Assembly: GCA_023105745.1 (NCBI GenBank)
Contig: JALGQZ010000001.1
Coordinates: forward strand, 69,539,991-69,603,990
Direction of reading: 5' to 3'
DNA length: 64,000 bases
Source of the DNA: Austropuccinia psidii
Taxonomy: Eukaryota; Basidiomycota; Pucciniomycetes; Pucciniales; Sphaerophragmiaceae
The stretch's first letter is position 1; each line of letters starts with the position of its first letter. Shown here one piece after another: positions 1 to 13,100 of the stretch. A model generated the notes under the pieces. The model was not told where the DNA came from. It was given only the letters and a program-made list of their open reading frames with translations, and ran no database searches. The translations under genes and the position numbers were made by a program.

Positions 1-2359
1 GAGAATTTTTGAATCTTGGGATTTATAACAATTGGGACAATAGATGTATAAAGGTTTTTTCAGGAATGCCATTGAGAAAGGAATAAAAAATGTCCATCTG
101 TTTGATCTTGAATTTATGGAGATGGCACAGTGTGAGAAGCATACAGAGAGAGGTAAGACAGTCAGGAGGGGAGAATGCATCATTGTAGTCAATCCCCTCC
201 TTTTGGTTGAAAACTCTTACACACAGCCTTGATTTGTATTTGGTGAGATTGCCATTTTTTTCAGTCTTCTTCTTTAATACACAAGTGGTGGTTAAAGCTC
301 TTATTTCTTTTTCCTCAGAGATAGATGACCAAACTTCATGTTTGTCTATTTTTCCTAGCTCTTAAGGAATTTCTTTTTTCCAATTGTCAGAGTATTCATG
401 ACACATCGCTTGCTTGTAGTTTTTAGGGTCATTGTGGAGAATTGCAGAGAAATCAGCTGTATACTTCTTCCTCCTAGGCTTTTCACAAATGTTGTGTGGG
501 TCTCCAACAACACCAATCACTTCTTTTGATTTATCAATTGGTTCATTGGACCAGAAATACTCCTTAGCTTTTTTGGGAACATTTGGGGGATTTGGTAATG
601 TATATGTGTTTGTGATGGCCTTGGCCATGGAGCAATTTGGTATCTCATGAGAGATTATTGATGTTCCAGTTGGTTGGGGAAGTTCAGAAGGTAGGGTTTC
701 AACTCCATTGCCTTCTAGTGAAGTTTCATTGACTATATTCCAGCCTGAATGATTAGAGGTTTGGATGATTAAATTCCCACAAAAAGTGAAAGAATCATTG
801 TCAGGATCTTGTAGATGATTTAGATGGGCAGGAAAATTTGATTCATTGAATTAAACATGATTGGTGACAGTGACTTTACCTTTCTCCGATTCCATAATGT
901 GAAACAATTGATGCCCCTCCCCATAGCCTATTAGAATGCAAACATTCTCTTTGGGGCCAAATTTGTTTTCTGGAGATGGATCAAGAAAGCTAATTTCACA
1001 TCCAAAAGGAAACAAATGTTTTAAAGATGGGATCTTATTGTACCCCTTGAAAAAGGGTGAGAGAGAATTCAACAATTTACAAGGAGTGAGATTTCTCAAA
1101 TAGACAGAGGTGTTGGCTGCTTTTGCCCAGTAAGATGGGTCAATGCCAGAGTCCTTAAGGATACATCTTTCTGTGTTGAAAGTGGTTCACTTGCCACATT
1201 CAGAAAAGGGATTTTGATTGGGGGTGTATAGAGCTGAAGTTTAGTGAGAGATACCTTTCTGAGCAAAGAAAGAGGAGAGATTGTTATTTTTGAGTTTGGA
1301 CCCATTGTTGGAAAAATTCTTCCCAAAAGTAAGACTCCTTGTCTTTCAATTTTTTAGATATTGTTTTTGATTATATATTTTGATTTGGATTTAGTTTTTA
1401 GGAAGTATATCCAGACATAATGAGAGAAACCGTCAACAATTCTAAGGAAATATTTTTCCTGAGATTGATTTGGGAGAAATTGGACTGCAGAGGTCAATTT
1501 AAAGATCTTTGAGTTTTCTGCTTGGGATTGGAAAAGATCCAGAAAAGGGGGTCTTGGACATTTTTCTAATGTTTTAGGTGGTGCAGCTGAAAGGAGGTAT
1601 GTTTGTATTTTGAGATATTTTTTTTAATCAATGGAAAGTGACCATAGGCTTGATGAAGGGAAATGATGTTAGTTGATGGAAGGTTGACACTGTAAGCATT
1701 GTGTTCTTTTTGGAGAATGACAAAGTTCCCACTTTCACAAGATAAATTGAGGATTATTTTACCTTTGGTATTAAGAACTTTGAAGGATTTGGGGTTTGCT
1801 GCTTTTTTGACAGTGTAGTTGACGTTGATGAAGGAGTTTAGACTAAGTAAATTAACTGAAATTTGAGGAATTGGGAGGCAGTTTCTAATCTTTAGGTACA
1901 TGTGGGGTAGTTAAATCTTTATTGCACCTGTGCCAAGGGTGTTGATTTTCCATCCATCAGCAAGGAGGACTTCTTATTCTTTTGGAAATCAGCTTATAAA
2001 TTTTTTTAATTGTTGAACATGCTGTTGGAGGTGCCAGAGTCAAGAACTATGTAATTTTGGTATTGCTTGCTGTGGCTGAAGAGAAAAGTGGTTGTGGGCT
2101 TTCCTAGTTTTAGGTTCCTGCATTTAGACTCTGGATTTGGAGTGAGAGGATTACAAAATCCTGGTCTACAGGTGGTGTAGTTATTTTTTTAGTATTTCCA
2201 TCTTTGTGTTTTCTTTCTTCCTTGTAATTAAAGCCTTTTTTCATTATTTTATTTGTTTATCTGAATTGAACCTTTGATTTCCTCAATAGATTAATCAAGT
2301 GTGGGAGGTGATTTCTCTGTCTAAATTTAAACCATATTTTTCCAATGAGTTTGTATTCT
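1..2359 (-). pseudogene. Copia pol remnant: protease, integrase, RT
   Basis: Reading the minus strand from 2359 down: a CNPLTPNPESKC zinc-knuckle-like piece near 2150-2100; a protease motif VLDSGTSNSMF near 2060-2020; a GAG-pre-integrase block (1901-1566) with LHQAYGH; an integrase C-terminal block (1099-851) with FPFGCEISFL and ILIGYGEGHQLF; a linker with the copia signature NYKQAMCHEYSDNWKKEI (about 440-365); and the RT start near 240-1 with FNQKEGIDYNDAFSP and QMDIFYSFLNG. These match the copia Pol families. Frames change and stops intervene, so no full-length protein can be made. RT runs off the window edge before its YVDD box. Confidence 0.8.
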
Positions 2360-4151
2360 TGTAAGGTGTGGATATGAAACCTTGATTAACAAATCAAGTA
2401 CTTTTCCTGTCCTCAAAATTTGTATAAGGTAATAATTGATTAAAAATAGTATGAAATAACATTTTTAGGAGAAAATATGCCAATTTTATTGTTTTTAAAT
2501 ATGGGAGTATAAAAAAATAATATTATAAAGATTCATGGTTTTACCAACAATAAAAATTTATCCCAAAATACTCTACAAGAGATATTTAAGGCTACAAAAG
2601 AAATTTCTTCAAGAGCAATTTCAATTAACATTAATTGAGAAAAGGAATGCAGAAAATTTTTATAAGAACAGAGTCTTTAAAACACATATTAAAGAGAAAA
2701 AATTCCCAAAAGTGACCAAAGTGAATTTGGAAACAAAGTGACAAAATTAACAGTGATGAAAGATGCTTTAATTCACTTATGTCGTGGTTCAAGGGTAAAA
2801 ATGATTAAAAGAGCTACAAGCAATTATTATAATGATTTTTTCACGTTTTTGAAAGTTTTAAAATGATAATAAAAGGGTGGTTAGAATCTTTTATTAACTG
2901 GTTTAACAGTGTTTAAACTAATCATAAAAGGAAAGATTCTAACATGAAGAGAAAAGTGGGGCAAAGAAGACATTCTTTTATAGCCATCAATTCTCTTACT
3001 CCCAAAGTAAAATTTGGTCTTTTCAGTCGTGTAAAACACGCTTAAAACATAAAATCTAATTATGGCATCATTGAACCCTGGTTTACACCAAAAAAGGGCT
3101 GGTTTTAGCCATTTTTTGCTATTTTCAGCCATTGCTATAGTAATAGCTGGTTTTAAACCTTCAAAACACATCATAATGTGTGTAAGAGAGGTCCAAGCCA
3201 GTTAAAACTATTCTTACAACGATTTTTTTATCTGGGGGGAGTTTTACCCTCTTTGCTACAGTTAAAAATGCCCTGGTTGGTATCAAAAACTCGTCATCAA
3301 TTGATACACAGACCCTGTGACTCAATTCCAGGCCACAGGTAATGAACCTTTTTGTGAATTTGGCCATCTCACACCTATCAGCAAGGAATTTGGGGGTCTG
3401 GCTCCCCCTTGGAGCCAAGATTCCTTTTCCCCCCCAGAATCAATTTTTCCAATTTATTTTTTCTTCAATTCCTCATCATGTATTATAGTTATAATTTACA
3501 TATGAAATTCAATTGATTATTTACAGTACACCATGGTAACAATTGATACCTCATATGTAAATCACAGTTCACTTATGTAATACATGCGCACATTTTTACA
3601 TTTCAATTGAAAATACTTCAGTTTCTCATAATTTCCAAACTACACACAAAACTTCAATCTTAACACAAAAGTTGATGGTTAACACCACATGTAATGTGAA
3701 TTGACAGGAATTTCAAGTTTTGCATGGAAAATACTAAAAATTAAATTCAAGCTTATTTAGAGTTGAGTTACAGAAATTTTACCCAGAGGCAACCCCACCT
3801 TATCTTTTATGAGGAGTCCAATAGTGAAATAATTTTCATATGTTTATTTATTGGATCAAATTTCATATTAATTTTTATTTAACCTTTTTCTATAAATATT
3901 TCCATTTTGGTATTTTTGTTGAAAATTTGTTTTTACTCAATTTTTTCATGTAAAAATGTGTTTTCACAATGTTAAATTTCAATATAATTTTATTTTTAAA
4001 TTATAATTAAATTTTCATTTTTGTGTATAAATTTTTATTTATATTTGAATTCTTTTTTTGATAATATAAATAAATTTATTTTATTCATAATCGTATATTG
4101 TTTTATTATTTTTGGTCTTTTGGGTATCTGAAAATACCTCTAAGGCTTACA
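2360..4151 (-). repeat. Element A 3' LTR
   Basis: The plus-strand text starts TGTAAGGTGTGGATATGAAAC and ends CTCTAAGGCTTACA, so the element reads on the minus strand. It matches 21054-22876 along its length, including the stretch TGGGGGTCTGGCTCCCCCTTGG near 3390. The left flank is the duplication ATTCT (2355-2359). The purine-rich tract that primes plus-strand synthesis abuts it at 4152-4172 on the minus strand (AGGGGGAGAGAA). Confidence 0.9.
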
Positions 4152-6723
4152 TTCTCTCCCCCTAAAGAAAGAATATTACTTTGTAATATTGTCACTTCTA
4201 GTGTGTATTGACCTTCTGAGAATTTTAGTAGCTTCAGGTATGTCCTTTTCTGCCAACCATTCATCTTCACAAGTTGGGTCACTGTACGTAACAAGGTATT
4301 CCCTTCCTTTCTTTAGGAACTTTGGTGATTTTCCTAGTACGAGAAGATTCAATAGGAGGTGTATGCTGGGAAACTGTATTTCTCAAAGGAAACTTCTCAG
4401 CTTCATGTGATTTATATGGTTTTACAAAGCTTATTGGAAATATAGGATGCTTATTTCTCAGTTCCTCAGATAATTCTACTTCAATTGCATTTTCTCCATG
4501 GAGGGCCTTATAAGCAAAAGTTCCTTCAAAGGAGCATTTGAGAACTTTAAATACCTTTATGTTTTTGAAGTTAGTGTTGGATACAAGTACTAAAACTCCT
4601 ACTTTGAAATCTGGAGTGGCATGTTATTTGTGCCATTTGTCTTTGTCATATGCAAATGAGTCCTCCATTCACTTTATTGAATTATTTTTAGGTTTTTCTA
4701 TCATTTCTTTGAAGCTACTTCCTCTGGGATGTATTTCAACCAAATCATTCCTTATTAGATCTTGGGGTAATTTGGGATTCCATCCCTTCTCTAGAATAGC
4801 AGGAGTTTTATTGGTACTGGAATGAATGGATTTTTTATATTCCAATTCCATTGCTGGTAAGAGAGTACACCAAGCATGGGTGAACCCATCACAATATTCC
4901 AATTCAAGGCTATATGCGTAAAATATTCTTACCATATCTTCAAATTTTTGAATTATTCTTTCAGCCAGACCATCGGCTTGTTGGTGGTGGGCTGTAGAGA
5001 AGGACAACTTTGTTCCAAATAATTACTGAATATTTGTCCATAGTGCTGAGGTGAATTTGGGATATCTGTAACTGGTGATATTTTTTAATATGCCAGTCCA
5101 TGATATTACTCAGTTCCATATTAGAAGAGCTGTATCAATGGCTGTATCATCCTTGTGACATGATAGAAAGATTGGAGTATTACTGAATCTTTCAACAATC
5201 ACTAGGAATGCATTATGACTTCTATCACCCCCTGGTGGTAGGCCAGTCACCCAATCCATATGTACAATTTCCCAAGGTTTGCTGGGTTCTTCAATTTTGA
5301 TCATATTTCGAAGCCTTTTCCTGTGTATTTATTTGCCTTTTGACATCTGTTAAAGTTTTTGCAATAATCTGCCACATTTTCCACCATATACAGGCCTTTA
5401 TCTTTTCTCTTGTCCTTTCCGCAGACATATTTCCTGAGAAGCGGCTGTCATGGCATTCTTTTAGTACAAGATTTATTAAGGACATGTCCACAACTGTCAC
5501 TAAACATGTATGCTTAGTTCTGTGGTAAATTATACCTTGTAGTAGCTAAAATCTTCCTTCATCATATGATTTCTTCCATATTTCATCTAAGGCATGTATC
5601 AAAGGGTTGTCTTTACATTCTTTGGTAAGTAATTGGCATAGGATTCTACCATTCTTACGTTGCTAAAGCTGTTTCTTACTTCCTCAAATAATTTTGTGTT
5701 CAGATCTGTAACACTGATTCCTTCTATTGGGATCTGTGGGGATCCTTCTTCTGGAACATAAGCAGGAGTATCGATATTGTTTGGTAATGACCATCTTCTC
5801 AGTAAATCTGCATTTTCATGAATATTTCCATCTTTGTGAACAATATTCATATTACCTCTATACTCCTGCATGGATATTTGCCATCTGAGCATATGCCTGT
5901 TGGGTGTGTTCATGTTTAAAAGTGATTTGACAGTGGTACAATCTGTTATCATTTCAAAAACACATCCTCCTGGGAAGTAATTGAGTTTCTCCAAGGCCCA
6001 GACAAGGCATAATCACTTCATCTGACTTGCCCCATATCTAGCTTCAGTTGGCTTTATTTGCCTATATATGAAACAGATGGGTCTTTCCAAAGGTGTATCA
6101 TTTCTAATCCGCACTTGATGAAGTGCATCAGCTAGCCCATCTCCTGATACATCAATATAAAGCTTAAAGGGAAGCTTAATTTCTGGCATCAGTAAGAGTG
6201 GAGCAGTGGTCAAGGCTTTGACTCTGTCAACAGTCATTTCAAATGCTGTGTCTTTGTCACATAATTTATAAAGAGGTATTTCTTTTTTGAAAAATCTTTG
6301 ATATGTTTCCTGTGATATCCTGAAAACCCCCCAAAAAAGTGCATTTCTTTTTTATTCTGAGGCAAAGGTTTAAATAGAACTTCTGCAAATTTGTTGATGT
6401 CAATCCCAAGGCATAAACCAGATACTAAATGTTCCAGTGCTTTGAGTTCTTTTAATCCAAAATTCCATTTCTTTGAAGAAATTTTCATGTTTACAGATTG
6501 AATTGTGTTCAAACCTCTGCATTATCTGTATATATGCTCTTCCCAGGTCTTGGAACAGATAATAATGTCATCAATGTAAAGGATTATCTATCATTCTGCA
6601 AGTTCTTTAGGGAAGACTTCATTCATCATTCCTTGGAAGTGTGCAGGTGCATTATTTATACCAAAAGGCATCCTTAAATGTTCATACACTCCACAATGAA
6701 CAATAATTCTCTAGTAGTTTCTT
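4152..6723 (-). pseudogene. Element A pol, 3' part: RT end, RNase H, integrase, chromodomain-like tail
   Basis: Minus strand from 6723 down: RT with YIDDIIICSKTW near 6590-6545 and the thumb/connection (6512-6234); RNase H (6237-5599) with [20 protein letters not shown] and [12 protein letters not shown]; the integrase zinc-binding half (5500-5291) with HDSRFSGNMSAERTREK; the integrase core (5304-4669) with HMDWVTGLPPGGD and ADGLAERIIQ; and a basic tail (4510-4190) resembling a chromodomain. Frames change several times and stops are frequent, so it is not functional. The 5' continuation of RT lies beyond element B at 17286-17529. Confidence 0.85.
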
Positions 6724-8688
6724 TGTGAACCTTTGAGATATGACCACATACCCAAAAAGGTCACAAGAAATATTTAATATAATTATACATTAAAAATAAG
6801 TACCTTAAAACTAGAAAAATACCATAAATTGGTATAAAACTTGGTTTAACTTAAAACCAAATGAATAAACATTTGAAATAAATTATACCATTGGATTCCC
6901 CATGGTAAAATACACATATACCATCTTTATGGCATATCTGTAAAGGCAATATTTAATAAGTTATAAGTAATAATACCTTATAAAAAACACAAATCCTTAT
7001 TTATTTCAAGGACCAATGAAGCAACATGTAAAATGAATGGAACCATTGGATTCCTCATAAAAATCCACATATAAAACAATTAAGAAGCTAAGCTTCAAAA
7101 TCAATACTTAAGAAATTAACCTGAATATATGCACTCTTTTGGTCAACGCATATATTCAAGGATTTTAGCTAATATCTCTTGAATTGTGCATGATAGAGTG
7201 ATGAACCAAAAATAAAGTCATCATGTAATTACTGTAGAAATACAGAAATGAAGTTTATTTCACAAGTTATGTAGAAGGTTAAACCTGTAAGGAATTATTG
7301 ATTAAAATCAACAGAGCTGTTGACCACTTTGTTGTGAAAGTGGTCCAAACTTAAAAAAAGTAGACAGTTGGATTCTACTAGTTCATTAGTGAAGAATGAT
7401 GTATTTATTACTATAATATTCAAGGTATAACCCCTTGAAATCATAGTTTGAAGTTTAAAATATTAAATTTCAACAGAAAAGATGAGTTACAAGAAAAATC
7501 ATCAAAAATAGAGTTTTGATGATGCAATAAAATGCTCTTGGCAGAATAATAAGGTTATGCCAAGATATTAGAATTCACTCTCTGAGCTGCTGTAGCGTGT
7601 AAATCTTCAAAGTTATTAAGGATCAAAGTTTGAGCTTAATTTGATCATTTATGATCACTCACTGTAACCTTAAATTAATTTAACAGTCATATGAGTGATA
7701 GATTGGTGAATACTATTAGTTTATGATTAAAACTAATAGAATCCACGAATTTTGGTGTTCTGCCAAGCCTTTGACATCATCAAACTTAGAGCTATAGTGA
7801 TAACTCTAAATAATGGCATAATAATGATGTAATATGGTTTGATCATGATGTAATCATCACCAAACTTTAAAATATTGATCAATTCCAGTGGATATGATCA
7901 TTACACGTCTACTAAAAGCCTGTTGGACTCTAGGAGGGAGGTAATTACTATAAATAGAGCTCTTTTTACTCTGTTTTCCCCTCAGATGCATCAAAAACAT
8001 TAAATCAATACAATTAAAAAGGTAACATCTTTATTCTTTATATATAAAACTCTTATATTATCAAATACCAAAGATAATCTTATTAAAATCATCAATTTTG
8101 ACGTGATTAAATCATTTATTTAATTTTTTTTGTTAAAAATCTCTCTAAAACCTCATTTCCACGTAAAAATCTAGAATATTTGTAACTTTCTCTAATTTTT
8201 ATTGTAAATACAATTTGTATAAGTTGTATTTACATTATTTGGCGTAAAATATCTCAAAATTATTATAATAAGTATTAAAAGTAGGTTAGTTTCTCTTTAT
8301 TCTTCTTTTAATAATTCTTCAATTAATATAAATAGTATTTATATCAATCTATAACTTTAATATTGGTAATATTATTGTTATTAATTGTTTTTTATTAATA
8401 AAAAACAATTTTTTACGCCTTTATTATTTGTTTGTAACAATAATGAAGTGCTATTAAATATATTAATTATTTTATATTAATATATTTATTTTATTATATT
8501 ATATTTTATAATATAAAATCATATTATCATATCTTATTGATAATATAATTATTTTTACGCCATAATTATAATAATTATTTATTATTATAATTATTTTTAT
8601 CTTATTTATTTCATTAATAAGGACATTAATAGTACAATAAGGAAAATATTAGTAATTTTTACTTATTGTTTCATAGTCAAACCTTACA
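6724..8688 (+). repeat. Element B 5' LTR
   Basis: Starts TGTGAACCTTTGAGATATGAC and ends CATAGTCAAACCTTACA. It pairs with 15316-17285 and with solo LTR G (reverse). It contains a TATAAATA box (7949-7956) and several perfect inverted repeats, for example GACCACTTT/AAAGTGGTC around 7321-7345 and CTATTAGTTT/AAACTAATAG around 7715-7740. The last 20 bp are nearly the same as in D and close to those of F and A. Confidence 0.95.
7949..7956 (+). promoter_or_regulatory. TATA box in element B 5' LTR
   Basis: TATAAATA, followed by AGAGCTC and a pyrimidine-rich tract. It is preserved in the 3' LTR (16543-16550) and, reversed, in solo LTR G (57621-57628). Transcription would be expected to start about 25-35 bp downstream. 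A GTAACA donor-like site follows at 8022. Confidence 0.6.
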
Positions 8689-8707
8689 TTTGGGAGCTGG
8701 CCGTGAT
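8689..8707 (+). other. Element B primer-binding region
   Basis: TTTGGGAGCTGGCCGTGAT lies immediately after the 5' LTR. The same place holds TTTGGGGTCCTGGCCGTGA in D and TTTGGGGGCCTGGCTGTG in E and F. The TGG after two T residues fits the complement of a tRNA CCA end, but I cannot name the tRNA. Confidence 0.6.
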
Positions 8708-9175
8708 ATTTACTCTAAAAGACCTTTAAAAAGATTCCCATTGGGCTTATCCAATAATAAATTATACTTATAATCATAAAATTATATAATAATTCTATAT
8801 TTATTGATTTTAAAAGCTATTGAGGCATTTAGAAAGCAATTGTACTGTCTTACATGTGGTTTTTCACATCCTTAGAATTGCAAAAACTTTCTTTGAGTGA
8901 CTCTAGTGATTGAAAAAGATATTTTATAAATTAATTTGATAAAAGAATCATATTCATTTTTATTTTATTCTTTAAAAAATAAAAACATAAAAAAATATCA
9001 AAAATATTAAAAACCAATAAAAACGTTATTTTATTCATTTTAATTTCATTTCTTTGATTATTTTCATTTTTTTAATAAAAAAAGATAGAAAAGCAATTTT
9101 TACGTGGAAAATTGCCATATCTTACCAAAAATAACACTTTTATATAAAAGACTTATATTTATTTGTCTTTTTTAG

Positions 9176-10116
9176 TGTTTGAAGACAACCCAACAGAGGA
9201 CAACCAAACCACTGTTGAAAGATTGGTGGAAGAAACTTGTCAAAGTTCTCCAACACCAATAATTAACAAGAAAAAGAAAGCCAAGAAATTGGACTTTCCA
9301 GGACCCACCATTCAGGACTCTGAAGGTGAGTACCTCACTTATAAATTGCCATAAGAAAATTTCTGTTCTGAAATCCACTTATTTCTTATTTTTCTTATAA
9401 TATGACTACCAGAAGAGGCTCCCAATACTCCATCCAATCAGATGGAGCTGGACTCAGAGGTAGAATTGATTCCTCAAAAGGGAAAAGGAAGGGCAATATC
9501 CGCAGTGGAACAGAATCCACACAAGGAAGTGCCTTATCCCAAAGGCAAGTCCCAGAAATGCCCATGATATCTGAACCTGAATTAGAACTAAGTATGAGTA
9601 ACTCAAATAGGTACAAATCACATTCAGAGGGCTCAAATAGACATTTACATGAGCCAATACAAACAGTACTGCACAGTGTACAAGGACAAAGATTGGGAAA
9701 TGTTGCCTCAAATACACCAAGGAGTGATGAACTCCTGGAACATCCTGAAAAATTTCCTCAAAGAGGAGGAAATAGTGAGATACTCCAATGGATGGAATCC
9801 ACTATCATCCAAACCTCAAATCAAAAAGATCAAGGAGTATCATGCCAAAAAGAAGGAGGCAACCAAGGAAGAAGCCCCAGTAGCTTCTACCAGCAAGCCC
9901 CAAGTCAACCCACTTCCCCAAGAAGGGAAGAAGAACAAGAAAAAGAATTGGAGAAAACCATATTCCCCAAGCTACAGGATTCCCAAAATCCAAAAAGATT
10001 CCATGGAAAATGTCTTCAACATGGCCAGAACTTTGATGGAATTCAAAGACAAAGAGGAACAAAGAATGAGACAACCCCATTTCCCAAAGGAATACCCTTG
10101 TCTCCTGATGTTGTAA
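9176..10116 (+). CDS. Element B predicted spliced +1-frame accessory ORF (3 exons)
   Basis: Predicted exons are 9176-9325, 9413-9544 and 9641-10116, giving about 252 codons plus stop with consistent phase-1 junctions. Exon 1 starts with TG after a TTTTTAG acceptor and encodes an acidic then lysine-rich segment. Exon 2 has PSNQMELDSEVE. Exon 3 has IYMSQYK, NGWNPLSSKP, a basic low-complexity part, then YRIPKIQKDSMENVFNMAR and MEFKDKEEQRM. The frame is +1 to Gag and overlaps it completely after 9413. The same blocks occur in D, F and A. Family unknown. It could be a structural or regulatory accessory protein or the true N-terminal Gag. Exon borders are inferred from sequence only, and the second intron uses a GC donor. 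Confidence 0.55.
9326..9412 (+). other. Predicted intron 1 of element B, contains the Gag ATG
   Basis: The donor GTGAGT at 9326 is a near-perfect match to the fungal consensus. There is a T-rich tract before the acceptor ACCAG ending at 9412 (87 nt). The Gag ATG (9402-9404) is within it, 11 nt from A to the last intron base. Exon 1 ends in phase 1 and exon 2 resumes in the +1 frame without a stop. Confidence 0.65.
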
Positions 10117-13100
10117 ATACTTTAACAGAGCTTAAAAATAGTATTTTACCTCTTAAAGACATTAAAAATAGTTTATTATCTTTCCAAGAAATAAATAATA
10201 GCTTATCATCTTTAACAAAACTTGTTTCACAACATAAGAAAGAAATTGATAACATAAAATTTATGATTGAAAATAATAAACCAAAAGTATTAATTGACAA
10301 TACTCAGAAATTAATACAAGTACAACAAGAGTTGTACAAATACATAAGTGATATCAAAGAAAAAACTTTGACAATCAATTATGATGTGAGGATTGACAAC
10401 CTTACAGAAAAATTAAACAAATTAAGTATTTCTGTAGAACGATTTGAAGAAAAGACTTCATCACACCAAAAATTACTTTTGGACCATGTGGAAAAAAGTG
10501 ATGAAGCAAGAATGCATCTGAAAGATGACATTCAAAGTGAAATAAGGCTTATTACTGAAAAAATGGATACAATTAATGAGGTTAACTTAAATATGCCAAA
10601 GTTATCAACACCATTTTCTCACATAAGAAGCCCTGTTAAACCAAAAGAGGAATTAACAAATCCATTCATAACAGACTTGAGTCATCAAGACAATAACCAA
10701 GTCTTAATGAAGGAAGCACCTCAATTGAAAGAATGGCCAATATTCACAGGAGAAGGTGAATATGACCACATGTCATTTATCAAACCAATTGACATGCTAC
10801 AAGAAGATTATGCCATACCAGATGAATTAATCACTGCAAGATTACATTCATTGTTTGAGAAATCTGCAAAAAGATGGTATTATGGCATAAGGCAAACAAA
10901 TGGCAAAAATACCTGGTCTTGGTGGAAACAGGAAATAATCACCAAGTGGGCTAATGATGCCTGGAGGTATAAAATAGAAAATGCATTTGAAAATTCTTTC
11001 TTTGACCCAGACAAAGACAAACCTTTAACTTGGTTCTTGAAACAAGTTGAAAGACTTAATGCATTGTACCGAGAAATGTCATGAAAAATGGTGCATATGG
11101 AAATACTCAAGAAATGTGGAGGAGAGCTAGAACATGCCCTAAGAAGCAGGTGTATAGAACCATGCTCCACAGAAGAGTATATTAATGCACTAGAAGATAT
11201 AGTGACAAGAACAAAAATTGGCAGGACTTGGAAGAAATTGGACATTAAAAACCCAAATAAACCATTTATCAAAAAATATAAATCAAAAGAATCCTTCAAG
11301 CCCAATACATCCAACAATAATGAGCAAATAAAATTCCATAAATGTGGAGGTATTGGACACTTAGCCAATAATTGCCTTAAAAAGGCAAAGATTAATGAAA
11401 TTGTGGAAACAGAAAACCACAATGACAAAGAAGAGGAATATGACTCTGAAAAAGAGACAGAAGATTCAGAAAGTTCTGAAAGTGATGAAATCAATATAAT
11501 TAATGCACAAATTAATAATATTGATATAATTTATGAAGTACTGGATGTTAACTCAAGCTTACCACAAGTTGGGACATCTGACACAAACCTGACAAAAATA
11601 CAAGATTCCAAAATGTATAGAGCCAGACCTGCGAAAGGAATGGGATATACAGCTGGAAAATCAAGTATAAGTATTGTTATGGTTGAAAACCAAGAAGGAA
11701 AAGTTAACTTAGATACAGGAGCATATTGCACCTGTGTTGGTAAAAGTTATTTAAAAACCATTGTCCCAGACTGGCAAGAAAACCTTATGCCAATACAAGG
11801 TGTCAAATTTAGTAGTGCAAGTGAGAGCATGTAGCCCCTTGGAATAATTGATTTAACACTAGTTTTTCCTCATCCCTCACAATGTGTCAGAATCAAAGTA
11901 GAGTTTGTAGTAATGGACAACTGTACTAGTAATCACTTCATACTTGGGAATGACTACTTATCAATTTATGGTATAGATATCTCTAACCAAAAGGATAGAT
12001 ATTTTACCATAGGAGACAACAAAAGACAAAAGTTTGGCTTCTTAAATAACAAAAAACAAATCACAGTTATTCAGAATGAAGAAAAAATTCCAGAAAAGGA
12101 ACTTTTTATATCTTAACAACTTAAAGAGGCAGAATTCAATCAAGAATTAACAGAAAAAATGAAAGAAAAATTGATTAACCTCTTATTTAAGTATAAAAAT
12201 GCCTTTGCAACTGACAAAGAACCACTAGATGCCATAATTGGACATTAAGTGGATATAATTCTTAATGTGGAAAAACCTTACCCACCTTTACTAAGGAGAC
12301 CTGCTTACCCAGCTAGCCCAAGGGCTAGAGAAGCCTTAGAGGTACGCATTAAAGAATTAATGGACCTTGGAGTATTAAGAAAGGTAGGACATAATGAACA
12401 GGTAGAAGTCACTACACCTGTCATTATAACTTGGCATAATGGAAAATCAAGGATGGTAGGAGACTTCAGAGCCCTGAACACCTATACCATTCCAGACAGG
12501 TATCCAATACCCAGGATCCATGAGACATTGACACCATTGTCACAAGATAAGTTCATCACAGCCATGGATGCCTTAAAGGGTTTTCATCAAAATGTCTTAA
12601 CAGACAATGTCAAAAAACTACTGAGGATAATAGTCCACTGTGGAATTTTTGAATACTTAAGAATGCCATTTGGCATAAAAAATGCACCTTCCCATTATCA
12701 AAGAATGATTAATACCATATTTCCTGAAGAATCATCAGAAGGATGGTTAATTATTTATATTGATGATATCATAGTTTGCTCAGAAACTTGGGAAAATCAC
12801 CTTACAAGACTAGAAAGGGTACTACAAAAGATAGTCCAAGTGAATATGAAAATTTCCTTGAAAAAGTGTCATTTTGAATACAGTGAATTAAAAGCACTAG
12901 AAAATGTTGTATCTGGACTTAGTCTAGGCATAGACAAGAATAAAGTAGCAGCAGTAATACTTAAGCCAATGCCTCAAACCAAAAAAGAAATGCAATCATT
13001 TCTAGGATTTGCTGGTTACTATAGACAGCATATAAAGGACTTTGCAAAAATTGCTAAATCCTTGTATAAGCTATGTGACCAACAAACAGTCTATGAAATG

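Noticed and set aside
9163..9354. Stand-alone small gene upstream of gag in B
   Set aside because: Its frame reads through a strong GTGAGT donor into the intron and begins before a TTTTTAG acceptor, so it is better explained as exon 1 of the spliced ORF.
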